Assembly (NCBI GenBank): GCA_046530735.1
Contig: JBHEQV010000002.1
Location: 62,001 to 126,000, forward strand
Direction: 5' to 3'
DNA length: 64,000 nt
Origin: Arsenophonus sp046530735
GTDB lineage: Bacteria; Pseudomonadota; Gammaproteobacteria; Enterobacterales; Enterobacteriaceae
Part shown: positions 1 to 10,489 of the stretch, one piece after another
How positions within the stretch are numbered: the first letter of the stretch is position 1
Layout: every line of letters starts with the position of its first letter
Made by a program: the position numbers and the translations under genes
The notes under the pieces: model-generated
Database searches by the model: none
What the model saw: the letters and a program-made list of their open reading frames with translations, nothing else
Told to the model about the DNA's origin: nothing

Positions 1-25
1 AATCTTAATTCAGCGAGAAATAATG

Positions 26-649
26 ATGACAAATAAAAATTATAACTATTACCAGACAAAATTTATTATAAGTGCGCCTAATATTCACCATTTACTAAAC
101 GATCATGGTATAGAAATTGCTTTTGCTGGACGTTCTAACGCTGGTAAATCCAGTACATTAAATGCACTTACACAACAAAAAAATCTAGCCCGAATCAGTA
201 AAACACCTGGCAGAACACAATTAATCAATTTATTCGAAGTTGTAGATGGTATTCGGTTAGTTGATTTACCTGGTTACGGTTATGCAGAAGCTCCAAAATC
301 AGTTAAACGCCAATGGCAACAAGCATTAAGTGAATATTTACAAAAAAGAAAATGTTTAAAAGGATTAATAATATTAATGGATATTCGTCATCCATTAAAA
401 AATGTAGATATACAAATAATTAAATTGGCTGTAGTAATGAATATCCCGATATTAGTATTGCTATCTAAAGCAGATAAATTAGTATCTAATAAACAAAAAA
501 TTCAAGTTATAGCAGTACGTGATAGACTAAAAATAGTAGCTAGTAACATACAAGTTGAGATTTTTTCTTCATTAAAAAAAATAGGTATCGATAAATTACA
601 ATTTAAATTAAATGAATGGTTTAACAAGTGCTATTCTGAGCATAATTAA
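26..649 (+). CDS. engB: Ribosome biogenesis GTP-binding protein EngB (YihA/YsxC)
   Basis: Small GTPase needed for assembly of the large ribosomal subunit. All G motifs are visible: G1 GRSNAGKSS near residue 35, the G2 threonine in KTPGRTQ, G3 DLPGYG, G4 SKAD (TKAD in E. coli) and G5 FSSLKK. Length (207 aa) matches the E. coli protein (210 aa). Two ATGs lie in tandem at 23 and 26; I prefer 26 because the family starts MTN. The gene points toward polA in the same direction, whereas in E. coli engB and polA converge on the spf RNA gene, so this junction has been rearranged. No spf-like RNA is evident to me. Identity is secure; the start is uncertain by one codon. Confidence 0.95.
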   Translation: MTNKNYNYYQTKFIISAPNIHHLLNDHGIEIAFAGRSNAGKSSTLNALTQQKNLARISKTPGRTQLINLFEVVDGIRLVDLPGYGYAEAPKSVKRQWQQALSEYLQKRKCLKGLIILMDIRHPLKNVDIQIIKLAVVMNIPILVLLSKADKLVSNKQKIQVIAVRDRLKIVASNIQVEIFSSLKKIGIDKLQFKLNEWFNKCYSEHN

Positions 650-999
650 TCTACCTAATGAATAATTATAGATATTTATTTATCATTTCTCTAATTTTTT
701 TTTAAATGTTTAGTTAAGAATCATTATATAGAGATCCTCGTCGTATAGCACTATTGATACTAAGATGGATACTGATGGATATAGTTAAAGGAAAATATCA
801 TAATAATGAGTTTTCATCATCAGATAACTACAACGCCTAAAATTAGAAGTGTTTTTCAAGGTAGCAAATAGTAGCCTAGATATCTACTTTGAATAAACAT
901 TAGAATATTTTTAACTTTATCTTTGCTAATGGGTAAAACGAACTGATGTTGATGATCGTAGCTATATCTCCATGATTTGCCGACGATTCTGTCATTAGT
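650..999. other. Unrecognised AT-rich sequence after engB
   Basis: No open frame or RNA gene that I recognise. It may hold the 5' part of the IS481-type element that follows, but I could not align it to the other two copies in the window. Confidence 0.4.
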
Positions 1000-1790
1000 T
1001 TAAAATTTGTAGTTATTTTCCTGTGAAAGAAATTTTTTCTTCCTATTGATAGATTTTCTGGAAGTCGTATCCGAATTCCTTAACCCTGTGTTGATCTCTA
1101 TCTGGACTTAATCGTTCTCTATCAGGCATAGAGAGTAAATTTTCGTGAAATAAGGCAGAAATAGGTTATAAAGCTGAAGCATAAAGTATTTAAAAGCTAC
1201 AAACTTGATTATCTCAACGTAGATGTAAAATATCTTTCATAAATGCCAAATAAAACTTCATGATATATCTTTTTTGTAGGCATAGATTGCGTCACTTGAT
1301 AGATTTTTATCTATCTTTATAATGCTAAGATTGCACTAAATACTCGACTCTTATTACATGCTCTTAACCAAGCATTTTCCCATGGATATCTATCTCTAGT
1401 ATACTTGCAAAAATGGCAAAATTTATAGACAAATTTTTTAGTTTTCAAAAATATTCAGCTACAAGAAAAATAGAATTTGTCAGTTTCGTTTGTGTATAGA
1501 GAACTTGCTATAGAACACTAACTTAACTCACCTAGGCATTCTCAAATGAATGGTATGGTTAAAAGATTTAATGATAACATATGGGAAAAGCTAAGAAGCC
1601 ATTCATTTCAATTTTACTTAATAGCTTTAGATCGCTGCATCAATATATTTAGCTGTACAATTAGAAATACCTCAATCAGTATTGAGTAGTAAATTCTATT
1701 GAAATCTATAAATATTTGTTCAAAGTTAAATTTTAATTATTTAAAAAAACTATACTCTCGTATGAGACGAGAGAACTATTAATTATTTTA
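1000..1790 (+). mobile_element. Degenerate IS481-type transposase remnant, copy 1
   Basis: Interrupted frames. The last 250 bases translate to pieces resembling the C-terminal end of IS481 integrase-core transposases (a decayed form of HP.TNGMVERFNG, then a segment like LYNQQLPQSALG). The same string of motifs occurs at 21430-22205 and 56060-56855, which defines a repeat family. Just before polA, at 1755-1773, there is a perfect short palindrome (CTCTCGT / ACGAGAG around TATG..), possibly the element's end or a hairpin in the polA leader. The element sits at the engB/polA junction, where gene order differs from E. coli. Family assignment is by motif memory only. Confidence 0.6.
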
Positions 1791-1804
1791 ATGATGAAAA
1801 GATT

Positions 1805-4597
1805 ATGGCTCAAATTATAGAAAACCCATTCATCCTAGTTGATGCCTCCTCTTATCTTTACCGTGCATATAATGCTTTCCCCCCATTAACTAATAGTGCA
1901 GGGGAGCCAACTGGTGCTATGTATGGTGTTCTTAATATGCTGCGTAGTTTAATTATGCAATATCATCCCAGTCATATTGCAGTAGTATTTGATGCTAAAG
2001 GGAAAACTTTTCGTAATGAATTATTTCAGCAGTATAAATCTCAACGGCCACCAATGCCCAATGATTTGCGTGAACAGATAGTGCCGCTACATGAAATTCT
2101 TACTGCTATGGGACTTCCTCTGTTGGTTGTTGCTGGTGTAGAAGCTGATGATGTAATAGGGACATTAGCTTTACAGGCTAGTAAGAAAGGTTTACCTGTA
2201 CTGATTAGTACAGGAGATAAAGATATGACTCAATTAGTGACCTCTGATATAACACTTATTAATACCATGACAAATAGTATTTTAGGACCAACAGAAGTTG
2301 TTAATAAATATGGTGTGTCACCTGAGTTGATGATTGATTTTTTAGCCTTAATGGGAGACTCATCTGATAATATTCCAGGTGTACCAGGTGTAGGAAAAAA
2401 AATAGCATTAGCTTTGTTGCAAGGAATTGGTGATCTTGTTACGATTTATAATAATTTATCTATAATTTCTTCGTTAGGATTTCGTGGATCGAAAACATTA
2501 GCAGCAAAAATGACACAACATAAAGACATTGCTTTTTTATCTTATAAATTAGCTACAATTAAGACTAATATTGATTTAACCATAGATTATGATGGATTGC
2601 TTATGCAGGAGCCTGATATTGAAAAATTACACTCTCTTTTTAGTCGTTATGAATTTAAGCGTTGGTTAGCTGATATAAAAAATAGTATTTGGCTAACAAA
2701 AAAAACTATTAAATCTCCGATGACTGTCTCTATTAATAATAGCAATATTTTTTTGGCTGAAGATCCTATAAACGTACTTTCAAGAGAAAATTATCAAAAG
2801 ATAATGACTAAAGCTGATTTGTTGCAATGGGTTGAAAAATTGCAATCAGCAAAGCGTTTTTCCTTTGATACTGAAACTGACAGCCTTAATATGGCATCGG
2901 CCCATCTAGTTGGGCTATCTTTTGCCATTGAGGAGGGTAAAGCTGTTTATCTTCCGCTAGGGCATGATTATCTTGATGCACCACAACAATTGCCATTAAA
3001 TCAGGTATTAGCTATGATAAAACCAGTGTTAATTAACAAAAATATTCAAAAGGTTGGCCAGAATTTAAAATTTGATTACGGAGTAATGGCAAATTATGAT
3101 ATTGAATTAAAAAATATGGCTTTTGATACAATGCTGGAATCTTATATATTAAATAGTATTGCTGGACTTGGTCGTCATGATATGGATAGTTTGGCAAAAA
3201 GACATCTTAATCATAAAACTATAACCTATGAACAGATTGCTGGTAAAGGAAAAAATCAGTTAACGTTCAATCAAATTCCACTTGAACAAGCGTCAAGTTA
3301 TGCAGCCGAAGATGCAGACATCACGTTATTATTACACGAAACACTTTGGCCTAAACTTAAGGCAGAACCTAAATTAAAAGAAATTTTTCAACAGATAGAA
3401 ATGCCGCTAGTACCGGTATTAGCTCGTATGGAACAGGTTGGAGTGCTTATTGATGCAAATAAGCTGGCTAAGCAATCTCAAGAGATAGCAAATCAATTAA
3501 TAGAAATTGAAAAAGAAGCTTATGGTATCACTAAGCAAGAATTTAATTTAGCATCAACTAAACAATTACAATATATTTTATTTAAAAAACTTCAACTGCC
3601 AGTAGTAAAGAAAACTCCTAGCGGGATACCTTCCACTGATGAGAAAGTTCTAGAAAAGTTGGCTTTTACTCATGAGCTGCCAAAAATTATTTTGCGACAT
3701 CGTAGCTTGTCAAAATTGAAATCAACTTACACCGATAAACTACCAATGATGATCTATTCAAAAACGAAACGAGTACATACTTGCTATCACCAGGCAGTAA
3801 CAGCAACTGGTAGACTTTCTTCCCGTAATCCTAATTTACAAAATATTCCAGTTAGGACTTATGAAGGAAGAAAGATTCGTCAAGCGTTTATCGCTCGTGA
3901 AGGTTATAAAATTGTAGCTGCAGATTATTCGCAAATTGAATTGCGTATTATGGCTCATCTTTCGCAGGATAAAGGATTGCTTGATGCTTTTGCAAAAGAG
4001 CAAGATATTCATAGAGCAACAGCGGCAGAGGTTTTTGATATATTATTAACCGATGTAAATAGTGAGCAACGTCGTAGCGCAAAAGCAATTAATTTTGGTT
4101 TAATTTATGGTATGAGCGCTTTTGGATTATCCTGTAAGTTAGGAATTACTCGTGGTCAGGCACAGAATTATATGAATCGTTATTTTGAGCGATATCCTGG
4201 TGTTTTAAGTTATATGGAGCGTACCCGTAAGAAAGCTGCGGAACAAGGATATATTGAAACGATAGCAGGACGCCGACTTTATTTGCCTGATATCAATTCC
4301 CATAATTCAATGAGACGTAAAGCATCTGAACGTGAAGCAATTAACGCATCAATTCAAGGAACAGCTGCAGATATTATAAAGAAAACGATGATAGCATTAG
4401 ATAGTTGGATTGAAACAGTAAAGCCTGATCTATATATGTTGATGCAAGTACATGATGAATTAGTCTTTGAAGTAAAAGCGTCTGCAATTGAGCGGTCACA
4501 AAAAAAAATCCGTCAGTTAATGGAACAAAGTATAAAACTAACTGTTCAACTAAAAGTTGATATTGGTATTGGTGATAATTGGGATGAAGCACATTAA
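1805..4597 (+). CDS. polA: DNA polymerase I
   Basis: DNA repair and Okazaki-fragment processing polymerase. Full length at 930 aa (E. coli 928). Domain order: 5'-3' exonuclease/flap domain (about 1-300; VDASSYLYRAY, EADDVIGTLA, GDSSDNIPGVPGVGKK), 3'-5' proofreading exonuclease (about 330-520; the DTETDSL motif with both metal-binding acidic residues, and the later YAAEDADITL), then polymerase. The three polymerase motifs are intact: A (AADYSQIELRI), B (RRSAKAINFGLIYG) and C (MQVHDELVFEV). Nothing catalytic is missing. The ATG at 1805 follows an AAAAGATT leader with no strong ribosome binding site. The gene stands alone between IS remnants; polA is often kept by symbionts when other polymerases are lost. 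Confidence 0.98.
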   Translation: MAQIIENPFILVDASSYLYRAYNAFPPLTNSAGEPTGAMYGVLNMLRSLIMQYHPSHIAVVFDAKGKTFRNELFQQYKSQRPPMPNDLREQIVPLHEILTAMGLPLLVVAGVEADDVIGTLALQASKKGLPVLISTGDKDMTQLVTSDITLINTMTNSILGPTEVVNKYGVSPELMIDFLALMGDSSDNIPGVPGVGKKIALALLQGIGDLVTIYNNLSIISSLGFRGSKTLAAKMTQHKDIAFLSYKLATIKTNIDLTIDYDGLLMQEPDIEKLHSLFSRYEFKRWLADIKNSIWLTKKTIKSPMTVSINNSNIFLAEDPINVLSRENYQKIMTKADLLQWVEKLQSAKRFSFDTETDSLNMASAHLVGLSFAIEEGKAVYLPLGHDYLDAPQQLPLNQVLAMIKPVLINKNIQKVGQNLKFDYGVMANYDIELKNMAFDTMLESYILNSIAGLGRHDMDSLAKRHLNHKTITYEQIAGKGKNQLTFNQIPLEQASSYAAEDADITLLLHETLWPKLKAEPKLKEIFQQIEMPLVPVLARMEQVGVLIDANKLAKQSQEIANQLIEIEKEAYGITKQEFNLASTKQLQYILFKKLQLPVVKKTPSGIPSTDEKVLEKLAFTHELPKIILRHRSLSKLKSTYTDKLPMMIYSKTKRVHTCYHQAVTATGRLSSRNPNLQNIPVRTYEGRKIRQAFIAREGYKIVAADYSQIELRIMAHLSQDKGLLDAFAKEQDIHRATAAEVFDILLTDVNSEQRRSAKAINFGLIYGMSAFGLSCKLGITRGQAQNYMNRYFERYPGVLSYMERTRKKAAEQGYIETIAGRRLYLPDINSHNSMRRKASEREAINASIQGTAADIIKKTMIALDSWIETVKPDLYMLMQVHDELVFEVKASAIERSQKKIRQLMEQSIKLTVQLKVDIGIGDNWDEAH

Positions 4598-4719
4598 ATA
4601 ATAAATATTTTAAAAAAAGTGTTATATTGCCAAAGGTTATTGCTTTTCTTATAGAATAATTTATAATTATTTTTATATTTTAATTGTTGTAATTTTAACA
4701 ATCTTTTTAGGCTAGAAAA

Positions 4720-5460
4720 TTTTTAAATAAAAAATCTTACACTATAGAATCTATCTACTCAGTGATATTTTAATATGCTAATGTATTCTACATTAAACTT
4801 TTAAGAATCTAATCGTTCATATAATCCTGTTAATATCTTGGACGATTAACATCGAGATTTGTTTTTTCTTTTTATCTTCTCATCTCCCCAGTTCTAGCTT
4901 TCTTATGTGTAATTTAGGGATAAATATTTTTATCAACTTTAACAATAGTACTTAGTACATTTATATTGGTTTATCTACGCTAAAGAAAGGAAACAGTGAC
5001 ACTATTTAAACGTTATTTTTAAATAAATATCGTTTTTTTCTGACTTCCATAAAGTTAAACTATTTAACATACATTGCAAATAATTAAATCATTTATCCTT
5101 TTGATATAGTCCTCTAGAGGACTTCTAATCATTTTATTAAATGTTTTCCTATAATTGAAAATTTTGTAAGAATATTGCTGTAACTTTAATTGGCTAGCCC
5201 TATACAGCGGATAATATCTTTACTATTATAATATGGGTAGTGATAAAGTAGAATAACTTTGCCTCAATGCATAAATCGACATCATCCGACAGATGATCGG
5301 CAAGTCAACTAATAAGATATAGCTTTATGTTAGTAGGAAGTAAAGAAAGAGTTTCTTTTATCTGTATGATTGTTTGTTTTTCATCTTAACCATTTATCTG
5401 TACTGAAAATTTTTTACAGGATAAGGATTTTATACCAAATAATTTTTACTAACATAGAAA
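4720..5460 (-). mobile_element. Degenerate IS1595-type element, copy 1
   Basis: Member of a repeat seen again at 12040-12620 (+), 32970-33440 (-), 55060-56015 (-) and 57475-58445 (-). Read on the minus strand, the copies give pieces of a zinc-ribbon N-terminus, a short GRGG-type stretch and a C-terminus like NVNSY...L...F.GV..YL.NYL, which is how IS1595-superfamily transposases end. No copy has an open frame. The family name is my best guess; the repeat itself is clear. Confidence 0.55.
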
Positions 5461-5479
5461 AAAGTTGAGTTTATTATTT

Positions 5480-6010
5480 TTCTAATAAAATTAAGTTATG
5501 CTGATTTATAATATATGAAATTTCGGAGATGCTAGTATATCCTGCTGATTTATTTCATTAATGATATTAATAATATAGAGATGATATACTAGAAAAGTTC
5601 TATCCTAAATATCTATGATCCCTTTCATGAACAACATCCGTAATTGTGCTAAGTTACCTGATGGCACCGTTATTGAAGCGGAGCTCTAAAAGCCATGTTC
5701 CGATAACATTTTATGAACCGCCCCATTGTCAACGAGTATTTATTTTGTCGTCCGTAACGATTATTTGCTACAGAAAATTATACAGATGGGTATTGATAAT
5801 GTTGAAATTAAAGCGCCTAAAAAGTCGGCGGCATGTTAGGGACACCAAACAACATAATATTTTCTTCAATAACTTGAAGTGTCGCCTTATTTAAGGCATA
5901 TAAAAATATCGAAAAGTTTCTGCTTTCATGTTTATGTCTGCCAAGCCATAAACCACAGGTAATTTCTAAAGCCATGATGCCGTTTCTTTATGAAAAGCAC
6001 ATGGTTTCTA
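5480..6010 (+). mobile_element. IS256-type element, 5' half only
   Basis: Starts with the element's left-end signature (TTTCGGAGATGCTAG) and follows the full-length copies at 53620 and 58740 through the codons for IKAPKKS-like sequence, then stops at about 6010. It is followed directly by an inverted left end of another copy (6030-6130). Frames are broken throughout, although one stretch of 82 codons remains open by chance (5646-5894). Confidence 0.7.
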
Positions 6011-6029
6011 TACTAATAGGAATTAGTAA

Positions 6030-6130
6030 ATTTATATTATTGAAATCATTTATAAAATTAATTGGCAGGATGCGACCAGTATCTATAAACTCCATACACC
6101 AGAAATGAGTATAACTCGCTAGCAGCGAGT
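6030..6130 (-). mobile_element. IS256-type left end, inverted
   Basis: Ends with CCAGAAATGAGTATAACT, the reverse complement of the left terminus, as also found at 21385-21405, 27265-27285 and 42830. With the preceding plus-strand 5' half it forms a 5'-to-5' chimera. Confidence 0.6.
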
Positions 6131-7126
6131 AAGATATTATATTTTAAAATTTATTACTTGATATAATGATATAAGCTAATTATTGAGCTGCTCTAAATAA
6201 ATAATTGAGTAGAATATTTTTTATTTATATTTTGCACGCAAATTATTTGATATTAAAAGGTAAAATATTTGATACGCGCAAAATCAGATAAAAATAAGAT
6301 ATTTGATAGCAATGTTATATTCATGTAAAGGCTTTTAATTTTCTGATGTGTAACGTGCGATATTTTAAAGCTAAAATATAAGATAAATGATGAATTACTT
6401 TTTTGGACATTGTCCAGAGTTAGAATGAATTTTTTCTAGTACTAATTAGTAATTTAGTAACTTCATTCATTGTTATTCCTGTTATAAGGACAATATTAGA
6501 TAAGGTAGTAATAATGATCTTTAAACGATTTTTGTACGCTAAAATCTTATTAAGATTTTTATGTATTTTTAGAAGAAAAATGAGTTTGTAATAGTATAGT
6601 GTAAATACTAGTGAAAATAATTAAATTAGTTTTAATTGATACCATGGCTAATAAGCTAATTGAGTTGCTATTAAACCAGTTTAATTAAATCATGTTGCCA
6701 ACATTTACCATGATAAAATTGTATCGCTATTATGATAGCTATTTTGGAGTATCGTTATTGACGATATCCTTATTGCCAATAAGGTAGAAATAAGCATGAA
6801 AAGATAAAGTAATTTAGGTTATTTTAAATTTGTACTGTTGTATTAGATTGTTTAATAGTGGTATATAGTGAGTAATAACAACAAGATTGTTATTAATAGG
6901 CTGAAAGGATGAAGTTTATAATTACTGACTACAAACAAGAATAAATTGTTCTACGGATAAAGCACAGTTATGAAAAAATTTATTTTAGATAAGGCAAACC
7001 TTTAAACAGTAGTAATAAGTACCATGAAAGCGACATTTTAGTGTTTTCTGTCATACGTACCTAAAATAACCACCCAGCTGTTATTAACATAATAATGTCC
7101 TTTATACGTATAAAGAGAGAATAGCT
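6131..7126. other. Unrecognised decayed region upstream of bioH
   Basis: Dense stops in all frames. In E. coli the divergent neighbour of bioH is gntX, so a gntX remnant on the minus strand would be expected here, but I could not recognise one. The last 30 bases hold the bioH leader with an AGAGAG ribosome binding site. Confidence 0.4.
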
Positions 7127-7903
7127 ATGACGACACTGTTTTGGCAGCGGTTTGGTAAAGGAAAACAAGATATTGTGCTATTGCATGGATGGGGATTAAA
7201 TGCAGAAATTTGGCGTATAATTGAAGTTGGATGTGGTTCCCATTTTCGCCTCCATCTTGTTGACTTACCTGGCTATGGTCGTAGTAATTTTTTTCCGCCT
7301 ATGTCGTTGCAAAAAATGGCAGAGATAATTTGGCAGAAAGCGCCTAAGCAGGCTATCTGGTTAGGTTGGTCGTTAGGTGGATTAATTGCCAGTATTATTG
7401 CAATTAACCATCAAGCTGAAATAGCTGGTTTAATAACAGTGGCTTCATCGCCCTGTTTTAGACAACAAGAAAATTGGCCAGGTATTAAACCTGCAGTACT
7501 TAGAGGTTTTGAACAACAATTAAAGACTGATTTTCATCGTACTGTAGAACGTTTTCTTGTGTTGCAAACATTGGAAACTAAAACAGCTAATGGTGATATA
7601 CGATTGTTAAAATCGGTAATGTTAGAACAACCATTACCTTCAGTTGCTGTATTAAACGCAGGTTTAGAAATTTTGCGAACAACTGATCTGCGGCAATCAT
7701 TATTAATATTAAAAAAACCTTTTTTACGCATTTATGGCGAGCTTGATAGTTTAGTACCAAAAAAAATAGTACCAATTTTGGATAAATGGTTACCGAATTC
7801 CCATTCAGTAGTAATAAAACATGCCGATCATGCTCCGTTTATTTCTGATCCTAATCAGTTTATTCAATTATTAGTTGATTTTTCTTACCAATTAGAGAAT
7901 TGA
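7127..7903 (+). CDS. bioH: Pimeloyl-ACP methyl ester carboxylesterase
   Basis: Alpha/beta hydrolase that removes the methyl group from pimeloyl-ACP methyl ester, ending the BioC-BioH route to the biotin side chain. 258 aa (E. coli 256). The catalytic triad is visible: nucleophile Ser82 in GWSLGG, Asp208 in GELDSLVP and His236 in ADHAPF. The oxyanion region LLHGWG is near residue 18. The ATG is preceded by AGAGAGAATAGCT. It converges on feoC, as in E. coli, across a shared inverted-repeat terminator. Its survival amid decay suggests that biotin or lipoate-related acyl-ACP chemistry is still under selection; no other bio gene is in the window. Confidence 0.95.
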   Translation: MTTLFWQRFGKGKQDIVLLHGWGLNAEIWRIIEVGCGSHFRLHLVDLPGYGRSNFFPPMSLQKMAEIIWQKAPKQAIWLGWSLGGLIASIIAINHQAEIAGLITVASSPCFRQQENWPGIKPAVLRGFEQQLKTDFHRTVERFLVLQTLETKTANGDIRLLKSVMLEQPLPSVAVLNAGLEILRTTDLRQSLLILKKPFLRIYGELDSLVPKKIVPILDKWLPNSHSVVIKHADHAPFISDPNQFIQLLVDFSYQLEN

Positions 7904-7935
7904 ATATAGAAATTAGAATGGAATTAAAAATACTA

Positions 7936-7986
7936 TTTATACAAGTAAGCGATTTTTTTTAATAAATTATCGCTTACTTGTATAAA
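7936..7986. terminator. Bidirectional terminator between bioH and feoC
   Basis: Near-perfect inverted repeat: TATACAAGTAAGCGAT at 7938-7953 pairs with ATCGCTTACTTGTATA at 7969-7984, with T and A runs on either side. It is placed exactly between the convergent stops. Confidence 0.85.
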
Positions 7987-8226
7987 TTAGAAAGAAGTGA
8001 CTTGATAAATTTTTAGGTTACATTTTTTTATTTCTGAGCATTGCTTACAACTATAGTCATTTAAGCAAGATGATTGATAAATTTGTTCTAATTTTCCCAT
8101 GTCAGCTAATTTATCTAACATGGCTTCAATAATAGGTAATGAAGCAGAAAATTTTTGACTTATTTGATAAGCATCTATTCTACCATATAGCGCAACCATA
8201 TCTCTGACTTGTAATAAACTGATCAT
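7987..8226 (-). CDS. feoC: FeoC-like regulator of the Feo ferrous-iron transporter
   Basis: Small winged-helix protein of 79 aa (E. coli 78). The N-terminus SLLQVRDMVALYGRIDAYQI follows the family closely. The C-terminal loop has four cysteines (C-x5-C-x2-C-x5-C) as expected for the Fe-S-binding form. The ATG at 8226 is preceded by AGAGGATAA. It is the last gene of the ancestral feoABC operon, but feoB upstream is ruined and feoA is gone. An intact frame in an operon that has lost its transporter is odd: either the frame is still open by chance because it is short, or FeoC has another role. Identity is firm; function is doubtful. Confidence 0.85.
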   Translation of the reverse strand: MISLLQVRDMVALYGRIDAYQISQKFSASLPIIEAMLDKLADMGKLEQIYQSSCLNDYSCKQCSEIKKCNLKIYQVTSF

Positions 8227-8239
8227 CTTATTATCCTCT

Positions 8240-10445
8240 TATAGCAGGAAAAACCATTTTGGCTGTGATTGCATTTGTAAACATTATGCATGGAATTTTA
8301 ATGTTATGTTTTATATGAAAGGTATAACAATATAATTAGTAGTAGATTAAACACGACGAACATTCAAATAACCTATTTGCTATAATTGTTAATGTTCTGA
8401 AAATGGCTACTTCGTAAAAAAAAAATAAAACCGAATCAATATTCAAGTCTTCTAAAATAGAAAATGTTATCCAATCAAGATTGGATTCGCTGAAAATAAT
8501 ATCATATATAAAAATATAAGAAACATAAAGTAGAATAAAGATTAGATAGCTATTGGCTGATAAAGAATTAATCCGATTTGGGGCATCATGAGTTCTAAAA
8601 TAATACTATAATATTACCATTACCTTTATTATCTTCAATTAGATTGAATAAATCACTTAATCTTAATGTTTCTTTAGGTTTAAGTTATCCAAAGCTTTAT
8701 TAGCTACATCCTCTAATTTATCTAACAGATTAAATTCATCACCATTAAAAAGTGCTTGAGTAATATTTCTACGGTGTACACAGAGTATTCAATGTGCAGA
8801 TAACTACTTATTTAATTAAATACGTCAGCAATAAGTTTAATAGTATTTAGAAAATATCACATTGATGACGATAGAGTTCAATAACAGGATAACAGTTTTA
8901 CTTACTGAAGCTAATGATGTTGAGTGATTAATATTATCAATAACTTTACCGGATAAATAAAAACTATTAAGTTTCCCGATAATTATACTGGCAATAATAA
9001 TCATTTTTAACTTTAGTATAAAAACTTTTAGTTTTTATCAAAATTTTTAATAGTAATGTTTTTAAATATGGTCATGATGTGAATTGATAACTTGATGATG
9101 AAGTGGGGTGATGTGCTCTGTGTAATAGTATATTTAATAGTAACCTCAACTCAGTTAAGATAGAAATAAAATATCTAATAAATAAATAGAAAACAATTCT
9201 TGCGTTATTTTTATAAAAACAGCTATAAAACAAAAAGTAGCAAGTTCTGCAGCATAAAACATAAAAGGTACCATTAAAATCTTAATTAATAATTCGCAAG
9301 GGGGAAAGGGTATCTAATGTACCACCTTCTTTATAATAGGAGGCATATTACAGATAAAACTAAGAATAAAAGGGAAGAAAAAATTTATCAGGTAGATCTG
9401 CTGCTTCATCAATCTGTCTATGACAGATTCTGCATATTTGCTATATAGCTTTAAGATCTTTAATATCGAAACAAATAAATATATTAAACTAATTTGAAAA
9501 ATTAATAGAGATATAGTATTCATACCGGCATTCTTCCCACCTTGAACAAGGGAAACCGTTAACCATTGTAGTATAGGCACAAAAAAATAGAGACTAAGTA
9601 GTATATATTATCAATAAATTATGTTAAAGGATTTAGTTTTGCTTTTTTAATATTAATAACTTATTTTCAAGTAGTTATAATATTTTAATAGTGTACATCA
9701 ATAATGATAATAAGTTTAAGCTTTTCTTGTTGTTGAGATTATAAATATCTTTAATTTTATCTAATTTATTAGTGGAAACAGTGGTACCTGTTTAAGGATA
9801 TAAATATCGCTTTTAATATTTACACTGTTAGTCAATAGCACTGTTAATGATTGAATTTATTATGGTCGATAATTTAAGTTAAATTTCTATTTTAATGAAA
9901 ATTTTTGATAGTGGATGAGGTTTAAAATAAAATTATTGAGATTTTTATTAATCGTTTATTTAATTTTATGATACTTTTGCACTAGTTAAGGCTAATATGT
10001 GATAACAGAACAACCCAGGTGTATTTGAAGTTCATTAATTATTGATTTGAATATTTTTTCTAATAAAATCCAATATATTAATTTCTACGAAACAAGGGTC
10101 AGGTAATTTAATAAGTTATAATTTTAGATAAAAATTATATTTCATATTTAAGAACGGCATCAATAACATTGATCAATATATCCGTTTTTCTACTCAACAT
10201 GAATAACAAGCAAATTTGCTTATCAATTAAAGTTTGTTATGAATTAGTGGTCATTGAATAGGTGCTGGCAAATTAACTAATTCAATATTATATTCTGAGA
10301 TTTTAAAGCGACTAAACTTTTTGCTTAATGGTGATAGTAGTTCTGTTTCTATAGGTTTGCGTTTGTGTCTTTGTGCCTATTAGTTATTAAAAAGTGTTGT
10401 TTTACTGTTATTAGAGTTACCAATAAGGCTAATAGTTTAGCGTTA
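8240..10445 (-). pseudogene. feoB: feoB pseudogene (ferrous iron transporter B)
   Basis: Reading the minus strand from about 10440, a frame gives IGNSNNSKTTLFNN, a decayed copy of the FeoB P-loop start (GNPNSGKTTLFNQL). Further on, 9314-9580 reads WLTVSLVQGG, then VIDRLM and FPFILSFICNMPPII, corresponding to FeoB's HWLTVFLAQG..., FVMDRLM and FVPLIVGFGCNVPSI. Between these are many stops and frameshifts. The position directly upstream of feoC matches the feoABC operon. The length is about that of the intact gene (2.3 kb), so decay is by small mutations rather than one large deletion. feoA would lie above 10445, but an IS256-type copy begins at about 10490. Confidence 0.85.
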
Positions 10446-10489
10446 TAATATGCTACTCAAGTTAATTTAATGTTTTTAACATGACAGTA

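Noticed and set aside
6740..6790. GntX-like IVIDDILI string on the plus strand upstream of bioH
   Set aside because: gntX should be on the minus strand here, and no other GntX motif could be found nearby; probably coincidence.
9314..9580. 88-codon membrane-protein-like frame
   Set aside because: It is a piece of the feoB pseudogene (FeoB transmembrane region), not an independent small gene.
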